A program made the translations under genes and the position numbers. The notes beneath the pieces are model-generated. The model did not search any database. It was not told the DNA's origin and was given only the letters and a program-made list of their open reading frames with translations. Positions 47,147-55,144 of a DNA stretch of 64,000 nt are shown piece by piece. Within the stretch, counting starts at the first letter, position 1. Each line of letters starts with the position of its first letter. The stretch is from Variibacter gotjawalensis (lineage in GTDB: Bacteria; Pseudomonadota; Alphaproteobacteria; Rhizobiales; Xanthobacteraceae): assembly GCF_002355335.1 (NCBI RefSeq), contig NZ_AP014946.1:2495501-2559500 (forward strand), written 5' to 3'.

Positions 47147-48292
47147 TCAGATATGATACGTCTTCAGCGGCGGCAGGCCGTTGAAGGCGACCGACGAGTA
47201 GGTCGACGTGTAGGCACCCGTGCCGTCGATCAGCAGCTTGTCGCCGATCTCGAGGCTGACCGGGAGCGGGTACGGCGACTTCTCGTACATCACGTCCGCC
47301 GAATCGCAGGTCGGGCCCGCAAGCACGACCGGCTCGACGTCCGCGCCGTCACGTGGGCTGCGGATCTGGTAGCGGATCGACTCGTCCATCGTCTCGGCGA
47401 GACCGCCGAACTTGCCGATGTCGAGATAGACCCAACGCAGCTCGCCTTCCTTCTGGCTCTTCTTCGAGATGAGGACGACCTCGGTCTCGATGATGCCTGC
47501 GTTGCCGACCATGCCGCGGCCCGGCTCGATGATGGTCTCCGGAATACGGTTGCCGAAGTGCTTCCGCAGCGCGCGGAAGATCGCCATGCCGTACGAACGG
47601 ACGGTCGGGACATCCTTCAGATACTTCGTCGGGAAGCCGCCGCCCATGTTGACCATCTTGAGCGAGATGCCGCGCTCCGCGCAGTCACGGAAGATCGCCG
47701 CCGCCGAAGCAAGCGCACGGTCCCATGCCTTCACGTTGCGCTGCTGCGAGCCGACATGGAACGACACGCCGTAGGCTTCCAGGCCCAGACGCTGGGCATG
47801 GTCGAGCACTTCGACGGCCATTTCCGGCGCGCAGCCGAACTTGCGCGACAGCGGCCATTCGGCGCCGGCGCAGTCGTACAGGATGCGCGCGAAGACCTTC
47901 GCGCCGGGGGCGGCGCGGGCGATCTTCTCGACCTCTTCCTTGCAGTCGACCGCGAACAGGCGGATGCCGAGCGCGTAGGCGCGCGCGATATCACGCTCTT
48001 TCTTGATCGTGTTGCCGAAGGAGACGCGATCCGGCGTTGCGCCGGCTGCGAGCGCCATTTCGGCTTCCTGCACGGTTGCCGTGTCGAAGCACGAGCCGAG
48101 CGATGCGAGCAGGCGCAGGACTTCCGGCGCCGGGTTCGCCTTCACGGCGTAAAACACCCGGGTGTCCGGCAGCGTCTTGGCGAACGTCTGATAGTTCTCG
48201 CGCACGACGTCGAGATCGACGACGAGGCAGGGCTCGGTATCGCGGCCTTCTTCGCGACGGCGAAGCAGGAAGTCGTGGATGCGCTGGGTCAT
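47147..48292 (-). CDS. odc: Ornithine (or lysine/ornithine) decarboxylase, PLP fold type III
   Basis: 381 residues. PLP lysine in VFYAVKANPAPEVL, GVSFHVGSQQR, the glycine-rich phosphate loop NMGGGFPTKY, EPGRGMVGNAG and the active-site Cys in GPTCDSADVMYEK. It makes putrescine from ornithine. AAGGAG ribosome binding site before the ATG at 48292. First gene of the polyamine group with GNAT and hss downstream. A long upstream region without convincing coding potential suggests a regulatory leader. Confidence 0.95.
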   Translation of the reverse strand: MTQRIHDFLLRRREEGRDTEPCLVVDLDVVRENYQTFAKTLPDTRVFYAVKANPAPEVLRLLASLGSCFDTATVQEAEMALAAGATPDRVSFGNTIKKERDIARAYALGIRLFAVDCKEEVEKIARAAPGAKVFARILYDCAGAEWPLSRKFGCAPEMAVEVLDHAQRLGLEAYGVSFHVGSQQRNVKAWDRALASAAAIFRDCAERGISLKMVNMGGGFPTKYLKDVPTVRSYGMAIFRALRKHFGNRIPETIIEPGRGMVGNAGIIETEVVLISKKSQKEGELRWVYLDIGKFGGLAETMDESIRYQIRSPRDGADVEPVVLAGPTCDSADVMYEKSPYPLPVSLEIGDKLLIDGTGAYTSTYSSVAFNGLPPLKTYHI

Positions 48293-48734
48293 CGGCGCTC
48301 TCCTTCACAAGGTTCCAAGCAGCCGGGTGCTACCGGCTTGGTTGAAGTTCAGGTGAAACGCGATGAGCGCGGATCACCCGGCGTCAGCGAGGGAGAGAAG
48401 ACGCTGCGCTCGCGTGCGGTGGAGACACGGACGAGCGAGGACCTTATCACCTCGACGATGCTGCCTTGGATTGGATCGGATAGCCGAACCGCACCTGGGG
48501 CAAAGATGGACAAGCCTCTTCGGTGTTGACCTGTGGATTGGCCAACGAGACCAAAAAAGCCCGCTCCGTCGTTGCTTAAGCCACGTCCCCCGTTGAGCGC
48601 GGGGTACGCCGGTTTCGCCTCCGGCTGCCGATCAGAAATTGGTCGGGGTAGATCCCCCTCCCAGGCGGCTGGCGGGCCTCTTGTCCCGCTACCTACCGAT
48701 CGACACACGGCTACAGGCACGTGCGAAATTGGGC
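48293..48734 (-). promoter_or_regulatory. Long odc leader, candidate speF-type structured RNA
   Basis: No convincing gene is present between 48293 and 48942. In the minus direction a promoter (48741-48769) would give a leader of about 440 nt. It contains several short inverted repeats; one just ahead of the ribosome binding site involves CCAAGC/GCTTGG with CCGG arms (about 48311-48342). Alphaproteobacterial ornithine decarboxylase genes are known to carry the long 'speF' RNA motif. Position and length fit; I could not verify the consensus. Confidence 0.45.
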
Positions 48735-48740
48735 AAACGC

Positions 48741-48769
48741 GATCTAGTGTTTTTAGACCCTGGATGCAA
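48741..48769 (-). promoter_or_regulatory. Candidate odc promoter
   Basis: In the minus direction TTGCAT (48769-48764), a 17-bp spacer and TAGATC (48746-48741). It is the best sigma70-like pair seen upstream of the odc gene. Confidence 0.4.
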
Positions 48770-48942
48770 GCGTTTTTTACGCTCTTGCGGCAGAAAATTC
48801 TGCTGGAGGATTCTGAGGTTGTTAGCGGTCTCTTCAGGCGCCGCGCGAAGCCGATTCGGCGCCGAGATTTATGACAGTCGAAAGCATTTCCGGCTGAAGT
48901 GGATTCCGGTTCAGCGTCCGGAAATGCGACCGCTCAATGGCG

Positions 48943-49182
48943 CTAGTCGCGCGTGTAAAACGGCTCGGCGCGCTCGGCGCCACGCAGGAAGCCGATCATC
49001 GCGAAAACGCCGATGACGCAGAACGCGCCCTGCAGAATGTGCGTCCAGTAGCCACCGAGTTCCAAGAGAATCGCAGCGGCCCAGCCGCCCGCGAAAGCAG
49101 CGCCGAAAACAATCGAGCCGATCAGGATCATCGCGGACGTAACCGTGATGACGTTGGACCAGTTCAGCTTCTTCTCGGCCAT
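48943..49182 (-). CDS. Small membrane protein, two helices
   Basis: 79 residues (MAEKKLNWSNVITVTSAMIL...). Two hydrophobic segments are present (VITVTSAMILIGSIVFGAAFAGGWAAAILL and ILQGAFCVIGVFAMIGFLRG), then a short charged tail. No known family recognised; it resembles small hypothetical proteins of rhizobia. The start at 49182 is preferred because upstream in-frame sequence is Pro/Arg-rich and unlike a protein of this type. Function unknown. Confidence 0.65.
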   Translation of the reverse strand: MAEKKLNWSNVITVTSAMILIGSIVFGAAFAGGWAAAILLELGGYWTHILQGAFCVIGVFAMIGFLRGAERAEPFYTRD

Positions 49183-49343
49183 CGGTAGCTCTTCGTCGGT
49201 TGCGCTGCCAGGCAGGGGTGTCCGGCGCGGGCGCAATCTCTCCGAAATGGGTGGCGGGATCAAGGCCTGTTGCAACCGCCACGGCCCATGGTCAGCCCGC
49301 CCAGAACGTGAGATAGGGCAGTTTTTCAGTCTTTAAGCATTTT

Positions 49344-49359
49344 GGCACCCGCGGGTGCC
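49344..49359. promoter_or_regulatory. Perfect 16-bp palindrome GGCACCCGCGGGTGCC
   Basis: It lies 11 bp ahead of the ATG of the chorismate-lyase-like gene. It could form a hairpin near the ribosome binding region or serve as an operator. No partner regulator is obvious. Confidence 0.4.
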
Positions 49360-49369
49360 GCAGGTGATT

Positions 49370-49963
49370 ATGCCAAGCAGCCATCAGCCGAACGACGCTC
49401 AGCCGGCATTTGCCGATCTGGCTCCGATCTCCGGATACCATGTTCAGACCAAGGGGCTGACCGGGATCGAGCGAATGCTGCTCGTCTCCGACGGTACCTT
49501 CACGCCGCAGCTGGAAGCGCTGCTGGGCCGGCCTCTTGTGATCAAGGTGCTGCGGAACGGCGAGGTTCCGGTCGACGCGCGCATCGCCGAGCGGTTCGCA
49601 CCGACGCCCGTGACGACGATCTGGCGCCGGCAGGTCGCGCAGGCCGATGCGCTCAGCGGCCGGACCTACATGCACGCCGACAGCTACGTGAATATCGACG
49701 CCTTTGGGAATGACCTGCGCCGGCATCTGATCGAGTCGGCGTTGGGCATCGGCCGCATCGCCCGCATGCTGCCGAGGCCGCCGGAACGTGAGCCAGTCGG
49801 CTTCTATATCGAACAGAACGAGGCCGAAGCGCTGGAACTCGGTCTTGAGAGAACCGAGCAGTTTCTCTGCAAGGTCTACCGCATGAAGGTCGCGGGCGCT
49901 TACGCCGCCGTCATCACGGAGCGCATGCCTCGCTCGCTGCTGGCGATCCGGCAATCCGGATAA
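49370..49963 (+). CDS. Chorismate lyase-like protein (DUF98 family)
   Basis: 197 residues. The DUF98/UbiC-like fold is suggested by LTGIERMLLVSDGTFTPQLEALLGRPLVIKVLRNG, RRQVAQADALSGRTYMHADSYVNID and GIGRIARMLPRPPEREPVGFYIEQN. Family members cleave chorismate to 4-hydroxybenzoate and pyruvate; related proteins bind ligands in regulators. It stands alone ahead of the urate permease gene. A GTG at 49355 lies inside a palindrome and is less likely than the ATG. Enzymatic role is inferred. Confidence 0.65.
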   Translation: MPSSHQPNDAQPAFADLAPISGYHVQTKGLTGIERMLLVSDGTFTPQLEALLGRPLVIKVLRNGEVPVDARIAERFAPTPVTTIWRRQVAQADALSGRTYMHADSYVNIDAFGNDLRRHLIESALGIGRIARMLPRPPEREPVGFYIEQNEAEALELGLERTEQFLCKVYRMKVAGAYAAVITERMPRSLLAIRQSG

Positions 49964-50048
49964 ACTCGCCGGAGGGCTTCGCAGCAGGCGAGCCCGATGG
50001 CACAATCGTTGCGTTGCCGTGAGCTTTCTCGATTGTGTTGAGGGCCCG

Positions 50049-51455
50049 ATGTCGCCGACCACGATCTCCCCGACGCATGCGGTGGACGAGAAGCTGCCAC
50101 TGCCGCGGCTGATCCCTCTCGCGATCCAGCACGTACTGGTCATGTATGCGGGCGCCGTCGCGGTCCCGCTCATCGTCGGCCGGGCGCTCAAGCTTTCGCC
50201 GGAGGATGTCGCTTTTCTCATCAGCGCCGATCTCTTCGCCTGCGGCATCGCGACCTTGATCCAAGCTTACGGTATTCCGGGCACCGGCATCCGGCTTCCC
50301 GTGATGATGGGCGTAACTTTCGCATCGCTCGGGCCAATGCTCTCGATGGCGGCCGCACCCGAGGTTGGCTTGCTCGGCATCTTCGGCTCCGTCATCGCGG
50401 CCGGCATCTTCGGCATCATCGTCGCGCCCTTCATCAGCCGCCTGCTGCCGCTGTTCCCGCCCGTTGTGACCGGCACGATTATCCTGATCATTGGCGTCTC
50501 TCTGATGCGGGTCGGCATCAACTGGGCGGGCGGCGGCCAGCCGACGATAACGAAGGTCGTCGATGGGGTGCTGGGCGCGTTCCCAAATCCGGCCTATGCG
50601 CAGCTGCAAGGGTTGGCGCTCGCCGGTTTCGTGCTGGTCGTGATCCTCGCGCTGCTCAAATGGGCAGACGGCTTCGTGCGCAACGTCGCGGTTCTGCTCG
50701 GCATCGTCGCCGGCTGCCTCCTCGCGGGCTTCCTCGGCCTCATGCATTTCGACAAAGTCGGCAAGGCGGCATGGTTTGACGTCGTCCTGCCGTTTCACTT
50801 CGGGCGGCCGACATTCCACCTCGTTCCGATCGTCACGATGTGCATCGTGATGATCGTCGTGATGATCGAGTCGCTCGGAATGTTTCTCGCGCTCGGTGAG
50901 ATCACCGGCAAGAAAGTCGAGCAGGACGACCTCACGCGCGGCCTGCGTGCGGACGGCGTCGGCACGCTGATCGGCGGGCTCTTCAACACCTTCCCGTACA
51001 CGTCCTTTTCGCAGAATGTCGGCCTCGTCGGCGTCACCGGCGTGCGCTCGCGCTGGGTGACGGTTGTCGGCGGCGTGATCCTCATCGTGCTCGGTCTGCT
51101 GCCGAAGATGGCCGCGCTCGTTGAGGCTGTCCCTCAAGTCGTGCTCGGCGGGGCAGGGCTCGTGATGTTCGGCATGGTCGCGGCGACTGGCGCGCGCATC
51201 TTGGCCTCGGTCGACTACAAGAATTCCAACAATCTCTTCGTCGTTGCCATCTCGATTGGCTTCGGCATGATCCCGCTGGTGTCGCCGACCTTCTTCAAGA
51301 ATCTGCCGCACGATCTGCATCCGCTGCTCGAGTCCGGCATTCTTCTCTGCGCCATCGTTGCCGTAGTGCTGAACCTGTTCTTCAATGGCCTCAAAAGCAG
51401 CGAACAGGCGAAGGCCGAAGCGGCGAGCGCCGCCGCAACCGCCGAACACGCGTGA
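50049..51455 (+). CDS. Urate/xanthine permease, NAT/NCS2 family
   Basis: 468 residues with 12-14 membrane segments. NCS2 hallmarks: AIQHVLVMYAGAVAVPLIVGRAL (the QH motif), IQAYGIPGTGIRLPVMMGVTFA, and the NAT signature region FNTFPYTSFSQNVGLVGVTGVRSR. It lies seven bases upstream of the uricase gene, so urate is the likely substrate, imported with protons. The ATG at 50049 follows a GAGGG site; a GTG at 50019 is also in frame. Confidence 0.92.
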   Translation: MSPTTISPTHAVDEKLPLPRLIPLAIQHVLVMYAGAVAVPLIVGRALKLSPEDVAFLISADLFACGIATLIQAYGIPGTGIRLPVMMGVTFASLGPMLSMAAAPEVGLLGIFGSVIAAGIFGIIVAPFISRLLPLFPPVVTGTIILIIGVSLMRVGINWAGGGQPTITKVVDGVLGAFPNPAYAQLQGLALAGFVLVVILALLKWADGFVRNVAVLLGIVAGCLLAGFLGLMHFDKVGKAAWFDVVLPFHFGRPTFHLVPIVTMCIVMIVVMIESLGMFLALGEITGKKVEQDDLTRGLRADGVGTLIGGLFNTFPYTSFSQNVGLVGVTGVRSRWVTVVGGVILIVLGLLPKMAALVEAVPQVVLGGAGLVMFGMVAATGARILASVDYKNSNNLFVVAISIGFGMIPLVSPTFFKNLPHDLHPLLESGILLCAIVAVVLNLFFNGLKSSEQAKAEAASAAATAEHA

Positions 51456-51462
51456 GTATCCG

Positions 51463-52305
51463 ATGACCCTGATCAGCAGCACCTACGGCAAAGGCCGTGT
51501 TCGCGTCATGCGCATCAACAAGGTTGGCGCCGTGCAGGAGCCGCGCGAACTGAGCATCAACGTGATGTTGACCGGAAAGTTCTCGCAGGTGTTCACCGAC
51601 AAGGACAACGCGCTCGCGATCTCGACCGACACGATGAAGAATCTCGTCAACATCGTCGCACGCGAGAACCTCGCGCTCGGCGCGGAGGATTTCTGCGCCG
51701 CGGTCGCGCAGCGCTTCTTCGAGCGCTACGAGCAAGTGGACGGCGTCACGCTGAAGGCGCGCGAGACGAAGTGGAAACGGCTGGAGATCGACGGCCATCC
51801 GCACGACCACAGCTTTGTTCTCGACAACAACGGCAACCCGATTGTCGAGCTTGCCGCTGAGCGTGGAAAGCTGCCGGAAATATCGTCCGGTGTGTCGGGC
51901 TTCACTTTCATGAAGACGACGCGATCCGGCTGGGACAAGTACCTGATGGACCCATATACGACGATCCGCGAGACGCGCGACCGAATTGCGGCGACATCGC
52001 TTGAAGCGCGGTGGCAATGGAAAGCCGTGCCGGCGAGCTACGAGAATACGAACACGGCGATCATCGACACGATGATGCAGGTCTTTGCGACGACCTATAG
52101 CGAGAGCGTGCAGGACAGCCTCTATCGCATGGCGATGGCGGCGCTCGCTGCTGTGCCCGAGATCGAGACGGTGAGCCTTGCGGCGCCGAACAAGCACTAT
52201 CTGCTGATGAATCTCGAAGCTTTCGGCCTCACCAACGAGAACGCCGTGTTCTTGCCCACCGACGAGCCGCACGGGCAGATTGAGTGTGTCGTCGGTAGAG
52301 AATGA
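51463..52305 (+). CDS. Urate oxidase (uricase)
   Basis: 280 residues. Uricase signatures: STYGKGRVRVMRI with the active-site Lys, VMLTGKFSQVFTDKDNALAISTDTMKNLVN with the T and D of the second motif, TTRSGWDKYLMDPYTTI, and the C-terminal PNKHYLLMNLE with the catalytic His. It converts urate to 5-hydroxyisourate with oxygen, cofactor-free. It follows the permease directly and the fused OHCU decarboxylase/HIU hydrolase gene comes next. The longer open frame starting within the permease gene is not used. Confidence 0.96.
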   Translation: MTLISSTYGKGRVRVMRINKVGAVQEPRELSINVMLTGKFSQVFTDKDNALAISTDTMKNLVNIVARENLALGAEDFCAAVAQRFFERYEQVDGVTLKARETKWKRLEIDGHPHDHSFVLDNNGNPIVELAAERGKLPEISSGVSGFTFMKTTRSGWDKYLMDPYTTIRETRDRIAATSLEARWQWKAVPASYENTNTAIIDTMMQVFATTYSESVQDSLYRMAMAALAAVPEIETVSLAAPNKHYLLMNLEAFGLTNENAVFLPTDEPHGQIECVVGRE

Positions 52306-52311
52306 GGCTGG

Positions 52312-52460
52312 TCATTCCGGGGCGCGCTGGCGCGAAGCGCTGCCAGCCGCGAGCCCGGAATCCATATTCACTGAGCCCTCGAGAGGATCGGGGGTAAGGA
52401 TCTCCGACTGTCGCGGCTCGCTCCGCGAGCGCGCGACATCGAGGATGACGGCGGCTGCGG
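52312..52460. repeat. Dispersed palindromic element, copy 1
   Basis: Begins ctggtcattccggggcgcg, contains gcccggaatccatattcactg, and ends cgcgacatcgaggatgac. It occupies the gap between the uricase and uraD-uraH genes. Related to copies at 54917, 57186, 61524 and 61917. Confidence 0.75.
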
Positions 52461-52506
52461 CCAATGCAGACTGTTCCAGCGCGATCAGAAAGATTAGAAA
52501 TCCCCA

Positions 52507-53391
52507 ATGCCGATCTCCCTCGATCACCTCAACGCTGCGCCTGCGCCCGAATTCGTCGCAGCGCTCGGCGAAATCTTCGAGCATGCGCCGTGGGTCGCCG
52601 AAGCGGTCACGTCGCAGCGACCGTTCGCGACCGTCACGGCATTGCACGCCGCAATGATCAACGCGGTGCGCGCCAGCCCGGCGGAGACGCAAATCGGGTT
52701 TCTCCGCGGCCACCCGGACCTCGCCGGCAAAGCCGCGCGCGCCGGCGATATCGCGGAGGCGTCGAAATCGGAGCAGGCGGGGCTTGGCCTCGATCGTTTG
52801 AGCGACGCCGATTACGACGAGATGCTGCGTCTCAATACGGCCTACACGGAGAAATTCGGATTCCCGTTCATCGTCTGCGTGCGGCGCAAGACCCGCGTCG
52901 CCGTGATCGCGGATTTCGTTCGCCGCATTGGCAACGATCGCACGGCCGAGCTGAACGCTGCGCTCGGCGAGATCGGCTACATCACTCGGCTGCGCCTCGC
53001 CGACGCAGTCACCGGCCCGGGCATGCCGGACGTCGCCGGGCATCTCTCGACGCACGTGCTCGACAGCTATCACGGCCAGCCGGCCGGCGATGTTGCGATC
53101 ACGCTGTTCGAGATCGGCCGCGAAGGTGAGCGCACGGCGCTCAAAGTCACGCGCACGAACGACAACGGGCGCACCGACGAGCCGCTGCTGCACGGCGGCC
53201 CGTTGCGAGCGGGACAATACGAACTGCTGTTCGAGATCGGCGACTACTTCCGCACGCGCGGCGTCAAACTGCCGGACCAGCCGTTTCTCGACGACGTCGT
53301 CCTCCGCTTCGGCATCGACGCGCCGGAAGGGCGCTACCACGTGCCGCTTGTGGCGACGCCGTGGAGTTATTCGACGTATCGGGGAAGTTAG
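52507..53391 (+). CDS. OHCU decarboxylase - hydroxyisourate hydrolase fusion
   Basis: 294 residues. Residues 1-165 are 2-oxo-4-hydroxy-4-carboxy-5-ureidoimidazoline decarboxylase (FVAALGEIFEHAPWVAEAV, FLRGHPDLAGKAARAG, LNTAYTEKFGFPFIVCVR). Residues about 180-294 are HIU hydrolase of the transthyretin fold (LSTHVLDSYHGQPAGDVAITLFEI, KVTRTNDNGRTDEPL, YHVPLVATPWSYSTYRGS, ending with the diagnostic YRGS). The fusion performs both steps from 5-hydroxyisourate to S-allantoin, as plant allantoin synthase does in the same domain order. The 3' end overlaps the convergent M81 gene by four bases. Confidence 0.95.
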   Translation: MPISLDHLNAAPAPEFVAALGEIFEHAPWVAEAVTSQRPFATVTALHAAMINAVRASPAETQIGFLRGHPDLAGKAARAGDIAEASKSEQAGLGLDRLSDADYDEMLRLNTAYTEKFGFPFIVCVRRKTRVAVIADFVRRIGNDRTAELNAALGEIGYITRLRLADAVTGPGMPDVAGHLSTHVLDSYHGQPAGDVAITLFEIGREGERTALKVTRTNDNGRTDEPLLHGGPLRAGQYELLFEIGDYFRTRGVKLPDQPFLDDVVLRFGIDAPEGRYHVPLVATPWSYSTYRGS

Positions 53392-54869
53392 GCCTCCGGC
53401 CTAAGCCGCACGCCCGGGCGGATTTTCGTGAACGCGAAGCTCGCCGGGTCTTCGATATTCACGCCGGGCGCAAGTGTGACGATCACCTTCTCGGCGATCT
53501 CCTGATAGCCCGAACGGAAATGCGCGGAGCTTTTCACCGCGACGATCGCGCAATCCATCAGATCGATGCCGATATGCGTGAACACCTCGCGGTGGATCGG
53601 CTGCTGGCGGATCGAGCCGACCAGCACTTTGACGCCGTCCTGCGAGAGCAGGGCGGTCGGCCCCATATTGGTGATGACCGAACGCAGCATCGGCGAGGTG
53701 CCGGTGAATTTGCCGTCACTCAACGCTTCGACCCTCCACGGACCCGGCGCTGGCTCTTGGCCCGGACCTTTGAGCCCACCGCCCACTTTGTCGAGCACGG
53801 CGCCGACGCCTTTAGCATGCGCCGCCGCGGCGGCTTTGGGGTCGTGGACGAGGCCGAGCACCGCCTTCTGTGCGCCTTGGCGCAGCAGCTCGACGATCAG
53901 CCCGGTCGTGTTCGACGGACCGCCGGCACCGGAATTGTCTTGCGTGTCTGCCATGACGACGGGCTTCGACGCGCCGTTCGCGGCGATCCGCATTGCTTCT
54001 GTCACGGCGTCCGCGACCGGCAACGGACGATGGCTCGCAAAGCCCTTTTCGGCCGCAAGCACGGCGGCATGCAGCTTGTCGGCGGCGGCATCGACCGCAG
54101 CCTGATCGGTGCCGTAGCACGTGATGCTCGGGCCGACATACGGAATGTCGGCCGGCGGGAAGCCCATGTTGAGCGAGAGATGCACGCGCGGATCGTCGCG
54201 GTTGATCTGCTTCAGGAGTTCGTAGAGCCCCATCGACGGCTCAACGTAAGTGCAGCCGGTCGTCACCGGGATCAGATAAGGGAAATTGCGGAACGCGCGC
54301 GCCGTGACCTTGCCGTTGAGTACACGCTGCAGCCATTCGGCGCAGCGGCCGCCGGACGCGCCCCAGTCGATATGCGGATAGGTTTGGTAGGACGAAATGA
54401 AGTCCGCGAGTTCGACGATCTCCGGATCGAGATTGGCGTGCAGATCGAGCGAGATCAGGATTGGCACATTCGGCCCGACGGCCGCGCGCACGCGGCGCAG
54501 CAGCGCGACTTCGCCGTCGTTATGCGTTTGCGTCACCATCGCGCCGTGCAGCTCAAGGAACACGGCGTCGACTTTCTCGCGCGCGAGGCCGGCTTCGAGC
54601 CGCGCCGCGGTATGCTCGAAGGCTTCGTTCGTGACGTAGCCGGAGGGCTGCGCGCAGCTCCAGATCAGCGGCACCATTGTGTGCCCCTGCTTCTCGGCGC
54701 TCTCCATAAAATGAGCGATCGCGAGATTGATGCCGCGGAACACTTTGAAGATGTCCGCGCCTTCGGTAGCGGGCGGGAACGCGCCGCCGCGCGCGAAATC
54801 GTCCCATGTCGTCAGCGGTTCGACGAACGTGTTGGTTTCGTGAAGGAAGCCGCCGACCGCAATGCGCAT
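53388..54869 (-). CDS. M81-family (MlrC-like) metallopeptidase-type protein
   Basis: 493 residues. N-terminal MRIAVGGFLHETNTFVEPLTTWDDF, VDAVFLELHGAMVTQ, PILISLDLHANLDPEIVELADFISSYQTYPHIDW with probable metal-binding Asp/His, and the C-terminal domain MADTQDNSGAGGPSNTTGLIVELL. MlrC of sphingomonads acts on the linearised microcystin peptide, but the wide family has unknown natural substrates, probably small amides or peptides. Single gene; a dispersed repeat lies behind its start. Confidence 0.88.
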   Translation of the reverse strand: MRIAVGGFLHETNTFVEPLTTWDDFARGGAFPPATEGADIFKVFRGINLAIAHFMESAEKQGHTMVPLIWSCAQPSGYVTNEAFEHTAARLEAGLAREKVDAVFLELHGAMVTQTHNDGEVALLRRVRAAVGPNVPILISLDLHANLDPEIVELADFISSYQTYPHIDWGASGGRCAEWLQRVLNGKVTARAFRNFPYLIPVTTGCTYVEPSMGLYELLKQINRDDPRVHLSLNMGFPPADIPYVGPSITCYGTDQAAVDAAADKLHAAVLAAEKGFASHRPLPVADAVTEAMRIAANGASKPVVMADTQDNSGAGGPSNTTGLIVELLRQGAQKAVLGLVHDPKAAAAAHAKGVGAVLDKVGGGLKGPGQEPAPGPWRVEALSDGKFTGTSPMLRSVITNMGPTALLSQDGVKVLVGSIRQQPIHREVFTHIGIDLMDCAIVAVKSSAHFRSGYQEIAEKVIVTLAPGVNIEDPASFAFTKIRPGVRLRPEA

Positions 54870-54916
54870 AGTTTTTCCTTGTTTGTTGAGCCTTCGGAGT
54901 GCACGGCAACCTCTAC

Positions 54917-55081
54917 CGTCATCCCGGCCAAGCGCTGGTTGCGAAGCAACGCGCGCGAGCCAGAATCCATAATCCCCGGTCGAACGATCTCTCGCAATAC
55001 CGAGGAGTATGGATTCCGGACTCGCTACTGCGTTATTCGCTTCGCGAACAAAGAGCGCAGCGCGCCCCGGAATGACCCCGT
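54917..55081. repeat. Dispersed palindromic element, copy 2
   Basis: It runs from ccgtcatcccggcc, through gccagaatccataatcccc and gtatggattccggactcgc, to gcgccccggaatgacc. The two halves are roughly inverted. Located between the M81 and M3 genes, both of which point away from it. Confidence 0.8.
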
Positions 55082-55144
55082 GAAGGCTTCAAATTGGTGT
55101 TGAAGGGGCTTATCTATCGCGGAACCTTATTCGAGCGAGTTTGC

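Noticed and set aside
48349-48720. 123-codon minus-strand open frame in the odc leader
   Set aside because: No ribosome binding site and low-complexity composition; the region is better explained as a leader RNA.
49914-51482. 522-codon minus-strand open frame
   Set aside because: Antisense to the NCS2 permease; product is Asp/His/Arg-rich low-complexity sequence typical of mirror frames.
53361-55103. 580-codon plus-strand open frame
   Set aside because: Antisense to the M81 gene and continuing into a repeat; no domain recognised.
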